Shown piece after piece: positions 16,319-23,202 of a DNA stretch of 33,599 nucleotides (the stretch's first letter is position 1; the number at the start of each line of letters is the position of its first letter). The notes below the pieces were generated by a model. It was given only the letters and a program-made list of their open reading frames with translations, had not been told where the DNA came from and did not search any database. The stretch spans positions 1-33,599 of the forward strand of contig JAISTC010000018.1 of NCBI GenBank assembly GCA_031272805.1. Direction: 5' to 3'. The DNA is from Propionibacteriaceae bacterium. Its GTDB lineage: Bacteria; Actinomycetota; Actinomycetes; Propionibacteriales; Propionibacteriaceae. The translations under genes were made by a program, and so were the position numbers.

Positions 16319-17773
16319 TCACGCGAGGAGGTCGGCGGCGGTCACGGTGGACTGGAAGACGCCGGCGTGGAGGCCGGGCTTGAGGCCGTACGTCGTGACG
16401 AGGGTCAGGTGGAGGGCCTTGCGCGTCTTCGTGGCCCGGCGGAAGGCCTCGGCCTTGTTGCGGAGGGTGCGCTCGGTGGCGGCGTCGACGGCGTAGTCGC
16501 CGGCCGAGTACTTCATCTCGCACAGGTTGACGACCTGGTCGTTGCGGTCGATGACGAGGTCGACCTGCGCGCCCGGGGAGTCGCCGTCGGGCCGGGCCCG
16601 CCAACTCGACACGTCGGCCACGACGCCGCCGATGCCCAGCGCCCGGCGGAGCTGGGGGACATGGTTCAGGCAGACCCGTTCGAAGGCGTACCCGCTCCAG
16701 GCCCGCCGGGCCGCCGAGTCGGTCGAGGCCGACCAGAAGTCCGGGGTGCGGGCACGGGTCATGAAGCGGAGATGGAAAGCCACGAAGGGGTCGGTGATCT
16801 GCCAGAGGCCCCCGTTCTTGGCCTTGCCGTACGGCTGGTAGTGGCGGACGAAGCCGGACTGGCCGAGGTCGTCCAGGACTTGCGTCAGCGTGCCTCCGTC
16901 CGCGAAGCCCAAGCCCCGGGCCAGGTCTTGGCGGGTCACACCCTGGTGGCTCTTGGATAGGAGCGCGACGACGTCGCGGTGGCGCTCGGGCCGGGCGAAC
17001 AGGCTGGAGAAGACCTGGTCGAACTCGCCCGCCAGAGGGGCGTTGTCGCCGAAGCAGAGGGCGTCGACGTTGAGGGCCAGGCTGCGCCGAGGGTCGAGCA
17101 GGCGGAGGTAGTACGGGATGCCGCCGAAGACCATCTGGCTCTCGACCAGGTCGTGGAGGTTCAGGGCGAGGCCGCGGGCGTCGGCGTATGCCTTGCACTC
17201 GCCGAGGGTGAACGGCGCGAGGTGGATAGGCCGGGTCACGCGGTTGTGGAGGCCGCCCCTGTTCTGGAAGACCTTCTTCGTCAGCCAACTGGCGGCGGAG
17301 CCGCAGATCACCAGCTTGAGGCGGGCGACGCCCGAGCCCCAGCCATTCCAGAAATGCTCGAAGGCGGGCAGGAAGCCGGACCGCCGGTTGTCCATCCACG
17401 GCAACTCGTCCAGGAACACGATGGCCGGCTGGGCCGGGTCCGACCGCTCGATCAAGGCGCGGAGCGCGTCGAAAGCGTCGAACCACGTCGTCAGTGGTGC
17501 CGGACCGTTCCAACCGTGCGCTCGCAGGGCTTGCTCGACACGGGCCAACTGGACGGCGGCCGTGACGTTGGCGGCGCCGGTGTAGCTGAACAGGAGGCGT
17601 TCTCCGAGGACGCGGCGGACGAGGAAGGTCTTGCCGACCCGGCGGCGGCCGTAGACGACGGCCAACTCGGCTTCCCTGGACGCGACCAGGTCCTCCAGCA
17701 ACCGTCGTTCGGCGGCCCGGCCAACCATGACGGCATCCACGCTATCCCGCGGAACATGAGGATCTTGTCCCAT
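16319..17773 (-). CDS. AAA ATPase with DUF234-type (PD-D/ExK-like) C-terminal domain
   Basis: Stand-alone ATPase of the ATPase_2/DUF234 type, common in archaea and scattered in bacteria; its cellular role is not known. Walker A GRRRVGKT is at about residues 42-49 and Walker B IVFLDELPWM near 118. A winged-helix-like section (SHQGVTRQDLARGLGFADGG) follows. The C-terminal part has VDLVIDRNDQVVNLCEMKYS, with the D...ExK pattern of restriction-like nucleases, so DNA or RNA cleavage is possible but unproven. I chose ATG 17773 because TAGACT (17782-17787) ends eight bases upstream, as in a leaderless gene; ATG 17791 would add six residues and MVGRAAERR at 17728 would remove 15. No partner gene adjoins it. 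Confidence 0.8.
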   Translation of the reverse strand: MGQDPHVPRDSVDAVMVGRAAERRLLEDLVASREAELAVVYGRRRVGKTFLVRRVLGERLLFSYTGAANVTAAVQLARVEQALRAHGWNGPAPLTTWFDAFDALRALIERSDPAQPAIVFLDELPWMDNRRSGFLPAFEHFWNGWGSGVARLKLVICGSAASWLTKKVFQNRGGLHNRVTRPIHLAPFTLGECKAYADARGLALNLHDLVESQMVFGGIPYYLRLLDPRRSLALNVDALCFGDNAPLAGEFDQVFSSLFARPERHRDVVALLSKSHQGVTRQDLARGLGFADGGTLTQVLDDLGQSGFVRHYQPYGKAKNGGLWQITDPFVAFHLRFMTRARTPDFWSASTDSAARRAWSGYAFERVCLNHVPQLRRALGIGGVVADVSSWRARPDGDSPGAQVDLVIDRNDQVVNLCEMKYSAGDYAVDAATERTLRNKAEAFRRATKTRKALHLTLVTTYGLKPGLHAGVFQSTVTAADLLA

Positions 17774-17775
17774 GG

Positions 17776-17857
17776 TTCCGCAGTCTATCATCCTAGCTAC
17801 GCTCTACCCGCAAGGATTCGCTGCGGAAATACTGGTCCAGCGACCATGTTTCCGCAG
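17776..17857 (-). promoter_or_regulatory. Promoter region with repeated TTCCGCAG sites
   Basis: CTGCGGAAA (17821-17829) and TTTCCGCAG (17849-17857) form a perfect 9-bp inverted repeat spaced by 19 bases, and a third copy of TTCCGCAG lies at 17776-17783, overlapping the putative -10 (TAGACT, minus, 17782-17787) of the ATPase gene. This is operator-like. No regulator gene adjoins it. Confidence 0.45.
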
Positions 17858-17896
17858 ATTAACGTCACCTGTGACCCGGGCCTGGCTCTGCCAGGG

Positions 17897-18286
17897 TCAG
17901 GCCGCTGACTCCTGGAGTTGTGGCCGGAGGCGCCGGAAGTAGGCGCGGCCGGCGGGCAGGTACAGCAGGGTCACGATGGCCGCCGCGTAGAGCACGGGCA
18001 GGCCGACGGCGAACCACGTGATCCCGTCGGCTTCGGACCACAACCCCAGGCCCGCCGCGAGGGCGAGGACTGGGGCGATGAAGTACACGGGGCGCCCCGG
18101 CCGCCGGAACCAGCAGCCGAGCGGCGGCGCGAGGAAGACGAGCCCGATGACAAGGAACACAACCCCGTGGGCCTCCCCGAGTGTGGAGACGGTCCACCAG
18201 GCGCCAAGCAGAGTGAGCAGGACGCCGGGCACGCCCATCACCGCCAGCGCCGCCATCACCGGCCAAGGCCGTCGCAGGGCAGGCAT
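17897..18286 (-). CDS. Small four-helix membrane protein of unknown function
   Basis: A 129-residue protein with four hydrophobic segments (about residues 9-32, 42-60, 67-84, 90-110) and a basic, Arg-rich C-terminus, so probably an inner-membrane protein with both ends in the cytoplasm. I recognise no family. I chose ATG 18286 (MPALRRPWPVMAALAV) because TACACT ends six bases upstream; the longer frame starting at 18370 adds a Pro/Arg-rich stretch that does not look coding. It may be monocistronic: the next gene on the same strand, the ATPase, has its own promoter. Confidence 0.6.
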   Translation of the reverse strand: MPALRRPWPVMAALAVMGVPGVLLTLLGAWWTVSTLGEAHGVVFLVIGLVFLAPPLGCWFRRPGRPVYFIAPVLALAAGLGLWSEADGITWFAVGLPVLYAAAIVTLLYLPAGRAYFRRLRPQLQESAA

Positions 18287-18292
18287 GAACTC

Positions 18293-18298
18293 AGTGTA
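18293..18298 (-). promoter_or_regulatory. -10 box for a leaderless transcript of the small membrane protein
   Basis: TACACT on the minus strand lies six bases before ATG 18286, the spacing of a leaderless start. No clear -35 is visible. Confidence 0.4.
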
Positions 18299-18752
18299 GG
18301 CGTGCCGACAGTGGGCGGTGGGCGGAGGCAGGGGAGGGTTTCGTGGCTCGCGCCGCTGTGGCCGTCCCACGGAGCGGCCGTTGGCCGGACAACTCGATGC
18401 TCAGACCAATAGCAAACTGCGCCCGTTGGACTCGGTTTGAGCGACCAAGTGCGTTGTCCGCTCCCCACTATTTGTTGTGGCCGCTTGTCCGCGTTCTTCC
18501 ATCCGGGGAAAGTGAGACAACCTAAGTGCACATGGGCCACAGGTGCTGTCACGTTGTACTGTGGGATGAAGCGCATCAGACTGCTTGACAGCGGTTACGA
18601 TTGGGTGTAATGAATCATATTTCACGGTTTCCTGCCCAGGGATCGTGTGGCATTATCCGTACCGCCCCGATGCCTCCGGAGTCCTGCGGTTAGCCTCCGT
18701 CGGTCTCCTTCCCCCGAATGTATCTCGGCTCCTCCCACGTGAAGGTACAATC
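18299..18752. other. Gene-free region at the start of the low-G+C block
   Basis: I see no gene, tRNA or mobile-element remnant here. The G+C content drops visibly from about 18390 on. The only structure noticed is CGGACAAC near 18391 with its complement GTTGTCCG near 18452, too far apart to call a terminator, and a promoter candidate at 18585-18613. Confidence 0.5.
18585..18613 (+). promoter_or_regulatory. Candidate promoter for the secreted-protein/lipoprotein genes
   Basis: A consensus -35 box TTGACA (18585-18590) is followed, after 17 bases, by TAATGA (18608-18613), a mediocre -10. It would give a leader of about 130 bases before ATG 18753. Confidence 0.4.
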
Positions 18753-19667
18753 ATGAAGACAAGGCGAATTCTAACTGCAAGTGTCTTTTCACTCACCCTA
18801 GTGGCCGGTTCTGGCGGCCTCGCCGCCGCCAGCCAGAGCGAAAGCGTGCTCGACCCCTATCCCCAACTCTCACACATTGTTACCCAAGACGGGTGGATCT
18901 ACTACCCGTCCCATGAAGTGCCAGAAGGCTGGTCGGTGTCCTACGTCACCGTCCAAGGAACGCCCCAAGCCGACAGTGGATGTTCTCTTGGCTACGGTCT
19001 TGACGCCATTGACTCTAGTCAAGGATTCTCGGCCGAAGAAGTCGCGCTCGATCCCGTGACCTGTGAAGCCGTGTATCGCCTCGCCAGCGCGGGTGATCTC
19101 ACTGCCATCCCGGATATGAGCGTCGCCGCCGAGACTTCGTTCAATACTTCGAGTTCCTCAGGCAGCAAGACCCTGACCGCCTGGTACGATTACGGCTATG
19201 AGGGGTTATGGGTAGATCCTATTTTCCTGACGATCTCAGCTAACGCCACGAACATCGGCTGGAACCTGGCAGGCGTCAGGTACTACAACAGTCCCACCTA
19301 TCGTTTCAGGGGTTATCTGCCCTCGTGGAAAGGCTTGATTTGGGATGAGACGTTCCTTTACAGCCACGGGGGTTATCAGTACACCACCAGCAGCCAAGCC
19401 ATCTATTGGACTCGCGCCGTGTTCTGGAACGACGATTTCTACGACTGGGTCCAAGCCACCACAGGTCCAACCGCATCGTGGTGGTGCAATGGAACTAACG
19501 CCACCGCGTGGTTCGCGAACGAGAGTAGTGTCTCCGGCTACCGGTGGACCCAAGCGGTTGACGTCAAATGGACCGACACCAAGACGGGCTACTGCGTCAA
19601 TCTCGTCCACTATTTCGGCCACGGTGACACCGTCTCTCAATCCCCCGGTTTTTGGGGATGGTTATGA
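18753..19667 (+). CDS. Secreted protein of unknown function
   Basis: A 304-residue protein with a classical signal peptide (MKTRRILTASVFSLTLVAGS, then GGLAAASQ, probable cleavage after AAA/AS near residue 27). The mature part is rich in Trp and Tyr (WYDYGYEGLWVDP, WTRAVFWNDDFYDWV, FGHGDTVSQSPGFWGWL), has several Cys (about six) and would fold as a beta-rich extracellular domain. I recognise no family or catalytic motif. ATG 18753 follows GAAGG; the longer in-frame opening from TTG 18585 falls on the promoter and lacks a signal peptide. Codon use is clearly less G+C-biased than in the neighbouring purine and transport genes. Its stop overlaps the next gene (ATGA), so the two are probably co-translated. 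Confidence 0.75.
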   Translation: MKTRRILTASVFSLTLVAGSGGLAAASQSESVLDPYPQLSHIVTQDGWIYYPSHEVPEGWSVSYVTVQGTPQADSGCSLGYGLDAIDSSQGFSAEEVALDPVTCEAVYRLASAGDLTAIPDMSVAAETSFNTSSSSGSKTLTAWYDYGYEGLWVDPIFLTISANATNIGWNLAGVRYYNSPTYRFRGYLPSWKGLIWDETFLYSHGGYQYTTSSQAIYWTRAVFWNDDFYDWVQATTGPTASWWCNGTNATAWFANESSVSGYRWTQAVDVKWTDTKTGYCVNLVHYFGHGDTVSQSPGFWGWL

Positions 19668-20116
19668 GTTTCGTGGCCGGTTCGCGGGTGCGGGCAGCGT
19701 TCGCGCTGCTCGCACTCACGGGAGTCCTGGCGGGATGCGCAGACGGCATTGACCGGACCGATCCGGGTAGCGTGGCCTATGCCTACTTTGTGGCCATGGC
19801 AGGTGGCGATGTCGAAGCCGCCTCTGACTTGATGACTCCAGTTTCCCGGGAGGCGTTCGAGGCCATGACCCTGGGCGGCACCGTCAATGAGGGCACCTAC
19901 TCGTTGTCGGTCGGCGGCGTCACCGTCACCGATGACACGGCCAGAGCGACTCTGGTCGGCGAGATGTGTGTGGACGCAGGGCAGGACGAGCCACTGTGCA
20001 TGACGAATGACGACCCCAATTCGCAAGACCCCTCGTTCGTGGTCGACCTTGTCAAACAAGGAGACGAGTGGTGTGTCTGGTTTCCACTACTTGAACAGAA
20101 CCTGCCGGACGGCTAG
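19664..20116 (+). CDS. Small lipoprotein (NTF2/DUF4878-like, tentative)
   Basis: A 150-residue lipoprotein: signal segment RVRAAFALLALTG, lipobox LAGC with Cys at about residue 25. The mature domain (DPGSVAYAYFVAMAGGDVEA, then a beta-rich part with TARATLVGEM and VDLVKQGDEWCVW) resembles the small NTF2-like or DUF4878 domains of actinobacterial lipoproteins, but this is a weak match by eye. Start ATG 19664 overlaps the preceding stop in ATGA; ATG 19658 and TTG 19652 are alternatives that add two or four residues. No function can be inferred beyond a surface location. Confidence 0.7.
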   Translation: MSFVAGSRVRAAFALLALTGVLAGCADGIDRTDPGSVAYAYFVAMAGGDVEAASDLMTPVSREAFEAMTLGGTVNEGTYSLSVGGVTVTDDTARATLVGEMCVDAGQDEPLCMTNDDPNSQDPSFVVDLVKQGDEWCVWFPLLEQNLPDG

Positions 20117-20169
20117 CGGAGAGCCCTCCCCGAGTCGTCTGCCTTCACCCGCGTCCTTTGGAGGAACAA

Positions 20170-20922
20170 GTGCCTCGCTCTGGCCATGCCACCGCCTTGA
20201 TCGTCGTGACTGCTACTTGTGTTATCCCACTTGCCGCGTGCGCCACCCACGACAGCCAAGGTCTGCCTGTCGTGGGTGGCTCGACGGTCGCCCAAACGCC
20301 CGAGGAGGCTGACCTACTCGCTGCCGCTCAGAACTTCTACAGTTGCATGAGCAACGCCGGGCTGCCTGTGGCGTACGCCAACGACGTGGAAGGGCGCTCG
20401 ACGCTCGTAACTTTCCAGGAAGGTGTGTGGGCCATCTACGCCTTCCTCGATGCCGAAGGCTACCCGCAATTCAACTATGTCGGCCAGGTTCCCGAGGACG
20501 CGGCCAGGCAGGTGTACACAGATCTGGCTGCGGCGGACTCTGAAGACGCGACGCCATCGCCGGCCAAGGCCCTTCTCATCGTCGACGGAGTGGACCACTC
20601 CGACATCTACGCCGCCTGTCTCGATGAGTCGGAGTACGACGAGAATGCCGTCTACGCCGCGGTCGACTACTCGCCGATGGCAGAATTGGAGCCCCTGTAC
20701 CAACTCATGATCGACGCCTCGAATGAATGGGCGAAATGCGCGCGTGAGAACGGCTTCCCCACGACCAAGGACGCCGTTATGCCGAAGGGGGAAGGCCAGC
20801 CGATGGCCCTCTTGCCTGCGTCGATCACCGAGGTTGAACTGCGGGAACTGTTGGCGGTATGCCCGAACTTTGACCCCGCGATCGTGGAGGCGAACGAGAA
20901 GCTGTACGAGTCCATGTCGTGA
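20170..20922 (+). CDS. Lipoprotein, possibly truncated by an in-frame TGA
   Basis: A 250-residue lipoprotein with signal segment GHATALIVVTATCVIPLAAC (Cys about 24) and a mature part with paired Cys-containing helices: FYSCMSNAGLPVAY, EWAKCARENGFP and LLAVCPNFDP. This pattern is common in actinobacterial lipoproteins of unknown function. The GTG start at 20170 is fixed by GGAGGA at 20160-20165. The frame ends at TGA 20920-20922, but the same frame continues open for 246 bases (to 21168) with a coding-like composition. TGA would be TGG (Trp) after one base change. So the gene may be a nonsense-split pseudogene, a read-through case, or a complete gene followed by a chance open frame. Confidence 0.72.
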   Translation: MPRSGHATALIVVTATCVIPLAACATHDSQGLPVVGGSTVAQTPEEADLLAAAQNFYSCMSNAGLPVAYANDVEGRSTLVTFQEGVWAIYAFLDAEGYPQFNYVGQVPEDAARQVYTDLAAADSEDATPSPAKALLIVDGVDHSDIYAACLDESEYDENAVYAAVDYSPMAELEPLYQLMIDASNEWAKCARENGFPTTKDAVMPKGEGQPMALLPASITEVELRELLAVCPNFDPAIVEANEKLYESMS

Positions 20923-20928
20923 CAAGAA

Positions 20929-21168
20929 GTGCAGGAAGACCCGGACGGTTTCCCCGACGGCTACCAGGTGCAACCGAATGTGGGCTTGGACGCCCCTGGA
21001 TTCAACGGCGAACTGGATAATTGGGGGGAGTTGACTACCTCGAACCCGAACCCCGCGGAGCAAGAGCGCCTGAACAATCTTCAAGTGATTCTTGAGGAGG
21101 GGATGATGAGTTATTACCAAGGTGAGAATGGTGTCGAGCCGGTGGCGACGTCCCAGCCGACCGGTTGA
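20929..21168 (+). CDS. In-frame continuation of the preceding lipoprotein (79-codon open frame)
   Basis: This frame is the same as that of the lipoprotein upstream, separated by one TGA and three codons (CAA GAA GTG). It encodes an acidic, Pro/Asn/Gly-rich segment (EDPDGFPDGYQVQPNVGL near the start, NPAEQERLNNLQVILEEGM near the end). GTG 20929 has no convincing Shine-Dalgarno site, so independent translation is doubtful. It is more likely the lost or read-through C-terminus of the lipoprotein. Confidence 0.35.
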   Translation: MQEDPDGFPDGYQVQPNVGLDAPGFNGELDNWGELTTSNPNPAEQERLNNLQVILEEGMMSYYQGENGVEPVATSQPTG

Positions 21169-21325
21169 GTTCAACGATTCTCCGAACCGCCAGAGTTGAG
21201 TTGCGTGCGTGGTGACGGACGCATCACTGCTTTCGGAAGTATCGAGGTTCGGCAGTGGGCCGCCTCCGTGCGGAACCACCAAGGCCAACATCCCGGGACG
21301 GGAAGCCCGCGAGAAGGAGGTTATT

Positions 21326-22297
21326 ATGCTACTCACGCTGTTGCGGCTTGGAACCATTCGATTTGCGGTGTTTTACTTGATGGGTTTCCTTATTGGCTTC
21401 AGTAATTCATGGCTCCGCGATCCCCTCACGCTCACGATTGGTGCGACGTTCTGTGTGACGTTCAGCCTGGGCGTCGAACTCCTGAACCGCTGGGCCGACC
21501 AGGACCATGACTTGCTGAGCGAGCCGGAGAGATTCGACCAGTGTCGGAAATTCGGCTTTGGTCGGATCAGACTAACGGCGTGGCTCTCCTTGGGGGGCTC
21601 ACTCTTGCTGGGCGTCGCTTTGCTGGCCTGGCGCCCCGATCCCGTGGTGGCGGTTCTTGGGGCGGTCAGTTTGATGCTCGGCGCGGCCTATTCTGCGGGA
21701 CCGCGGCTCAAGATTCACGGCGCGTGGACGCCGATTCTGTTGACAACTACGGTCACGTTCCCGATGGTGATAGGACTTCGTCTGTCGCCCGCCGGGGGCG
21801 AGTGGACGACCATCGGCGCCGTGTTCGTTCTCCTGACCTGCGCCTCGTTGTCCACCATGGGGGTCAAGGACCTGGCAGATGTCGAGGGTGACCGTGCTTG
21901 TGGATACGATTCGGTCTGGCCCCGCCTCATGGAGGACCGACGGTGGGTGCCCCTTGCCATCGTGCTACTCGTTCAGGTCGGGGCGGCGGCGGTGGGCGTC
22001 GGAATCGTGGGTCGGACCATGGCGATTGCCTTCCTGCTGCCACCGTTGGAACTGCTGGTTGTGCACAAGGCTTTCCGCGCTACGCGGAATCATCAGGAAC
22101 CCGTGGTGCGGGAGTTGATGTACTGGCAGACCCTCGTGTCGGTCGGGCTCGTGGGGATCGCTGTCCGACCGAGTCTGGCGACGGGAATTGTGGCCGGCGC
22201 CGCGTTGGTCGCGTGGTGGGCTGCGTCGCGCTGGCTTCATTGGCAGCCGCACTACTTTGCGCGGGAGCTGTGGTCGCTCGTTAGGGTGGGGCCATGA
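21326..22297 (+). CDS. UbiA-family membrane prenyltransferase
   Basis: A 323-residue, multi-pass (about eight or nine helices) membrane enzyme that transfers an isoprenoid from a diphosphate donor to an acceptor. Both Asp-rich Mg-diphosphate motifs are visible: NRWADQDHD at about residues 54-62 and KDLADVEGDR at about 181-190; a YSAGPRLK segment (near 122) also fits the family. The acceptor (quinone head, aromatic ring or lipid) cannot be told. GAAGGAGG before ATG 21326 is the strongest ribosome-binding site in this block, and the longer upstream opening from 21209 is not needed. The stop overlaps the ABC ATPase start (ATGA), coupling the two. No biosynthetic genes for quinones or carotenoids adjoin it. 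Confidence 0.85.
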   Translation: MLLTLLRLGTIRFAVFYLMGFLIGFSNSWLRDPLTLTIGATFCVTFSLGVELLNRWADQDHDLLSEPERFDQCRKFGFGRIRLTAWLSLGGSLLLGVALLAWRPDPVVAVLGAVSLMLGAAYSAGPRLKIHGAWTPILLTTTVTFPMVIGLRLSPAGGEWTTIGAVFVLLTCASLSTMGVKDLADVEGDRACGYDSVWPRLMEDRRWVPLAIVLLVQVGAAAVGVGIVGRTMAIAFLLPPLELLVVHKAFRATRNHQEPVVRELMYWQTLVSVGLVGIAVRPSLATGIVAGAALVAWWAASRWLHWQPHYFARELWSLVRVGP

Positions 22298-23202
22298 GCG
22301 GTGATCCGCGACCGATCGTGACGGACGGCCTGGCCAAGCGCTATGGGCGGGTTCAGGCGTTGGCCCCGCTCGACCTCGTGGTGGACGACGGGTCTGTTGT
22401 CGGCTATCTCGGGCCCAACGGCGCGGGCAAGTCGACCACCATCAACCTGCTCATGGGCTACATCAACCCGACAGGAGGCGCCGCCTGGCTCCGCGGTCAT
22501 CCGGCCGGCAGCCGCGAGGCCCGTCGCGGGCTGTCCTACATCCCGCCCCACAGCGCCTACTGGCCCCAACTGACGGGCGGCGAGACCCTGCACTTCCTGG
22601 CCCGCCTGGCCGGCGGCGACGATCCGGCCGAACGGAGGCGGCTGACCGCGGCCTTCGAGTTCGACCCGGGGAAGAAGGTGGGCGCCTACTCGACCGGCAA
22701 CCTCCAGAAGCTCGCCATCATCGCCGCCTTGGCCACCCGCCCCCGCCTGCTCCTCTGCGACGAGCCGTCGACGGGCCTGGACCCCGTCATGGGCGCGGTG
22801 TTCCGGGAGGAGGTCAAACGCCTGCGGGGCGAGGGCGCGGCGGTGCTCCTGTCGTCGCACACCATGGAGGAGGTCGAGGCCGTCTGCGACCGCGTCCTCA
22901 TCATCAACCACGGCGTCATCGTCGACGACGGCACGATCGCGGACCTGAAACACCTCCGGGCCGCCCGTGTCACGATCCGCTTCGCCGGGCCGCGCCCCGA
23001 CCTGGCGGCGGTGGCCGGGGTCACTCTGGTTGACGCAGCCGAGGACCGGGTGGTCCTCGACGTGGCCGGGTCGCAGTCAGGCCTGTTCGCCGCCTTCGGC
23101 GCCGCCGCGATCGAGTCGGTCGAGACCAAGACCCCTTCCCTGGAGGAGGTCTTCCTGAGCTATTACGACGACCGGGTGGACGCGGCCAATGGCAGAACGT
23201 GA
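22294..23202 (+). CDS. ABC transporter ATP-binding protein, exporter (drug/antibiotic) type
   Basis: A 302-residue ATPase of an ABC-2-type exporter. Walker A is GPNGAGKST at about residues 40-48, the signature is the variant YSTGNLQKL at about 132-140, and Walker B LLLCDEPSTGLD is at about 152-163, followed by the SSHTMEEVEAVCDRV switch region. A YS-GN-QK signature instead of LSGGQ is usual in the tetronasin/polyketide-antibiotic exporter group as I know it. The ATG overlaps the prenyltransferase stop, and the permease gene starts 14 bases before this gene ends. That makes prenyltransferase, ATPase and permease one coupled unit. G+C content returns to the genomic level within this gene. Confidence 0.9.
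   Translation: MSGDPRPIVTDGLAKRYGRVQALAPLDLVVDDGSVVGYLGPNGAGKSTTINLLMGYINPTGGAAWLRGHPAGSREARRGLSYIPPHSAYWPQLTGGETLHFLARLAGGDDPAERRRLTAAFEFDPGKKVGAYSTGNLQKLAIIAALATRPRLLLCDEPSTGLDPVMGAVFREEVKRLRGEGAAVLLSSHTMEEVEAVCDRVLIINHGVIVDDGTIADLKHLRAARVTIRFAGPRPDLAAVAGVTLVDAAEDRVVLDVAGSQSGLFAAFGAAAIESVETKTPSLEEVFLSYYDDRVDAANGRT

Noticed and set aside
18585..18752. N-terminal extension of the secreted protein from TTG 18585
   Set aside because: TTG 18585 is the -35 box itself, the extension lacks a signal peptide, and ATG 18753 has both a ribosome site and a proper signal peptide.
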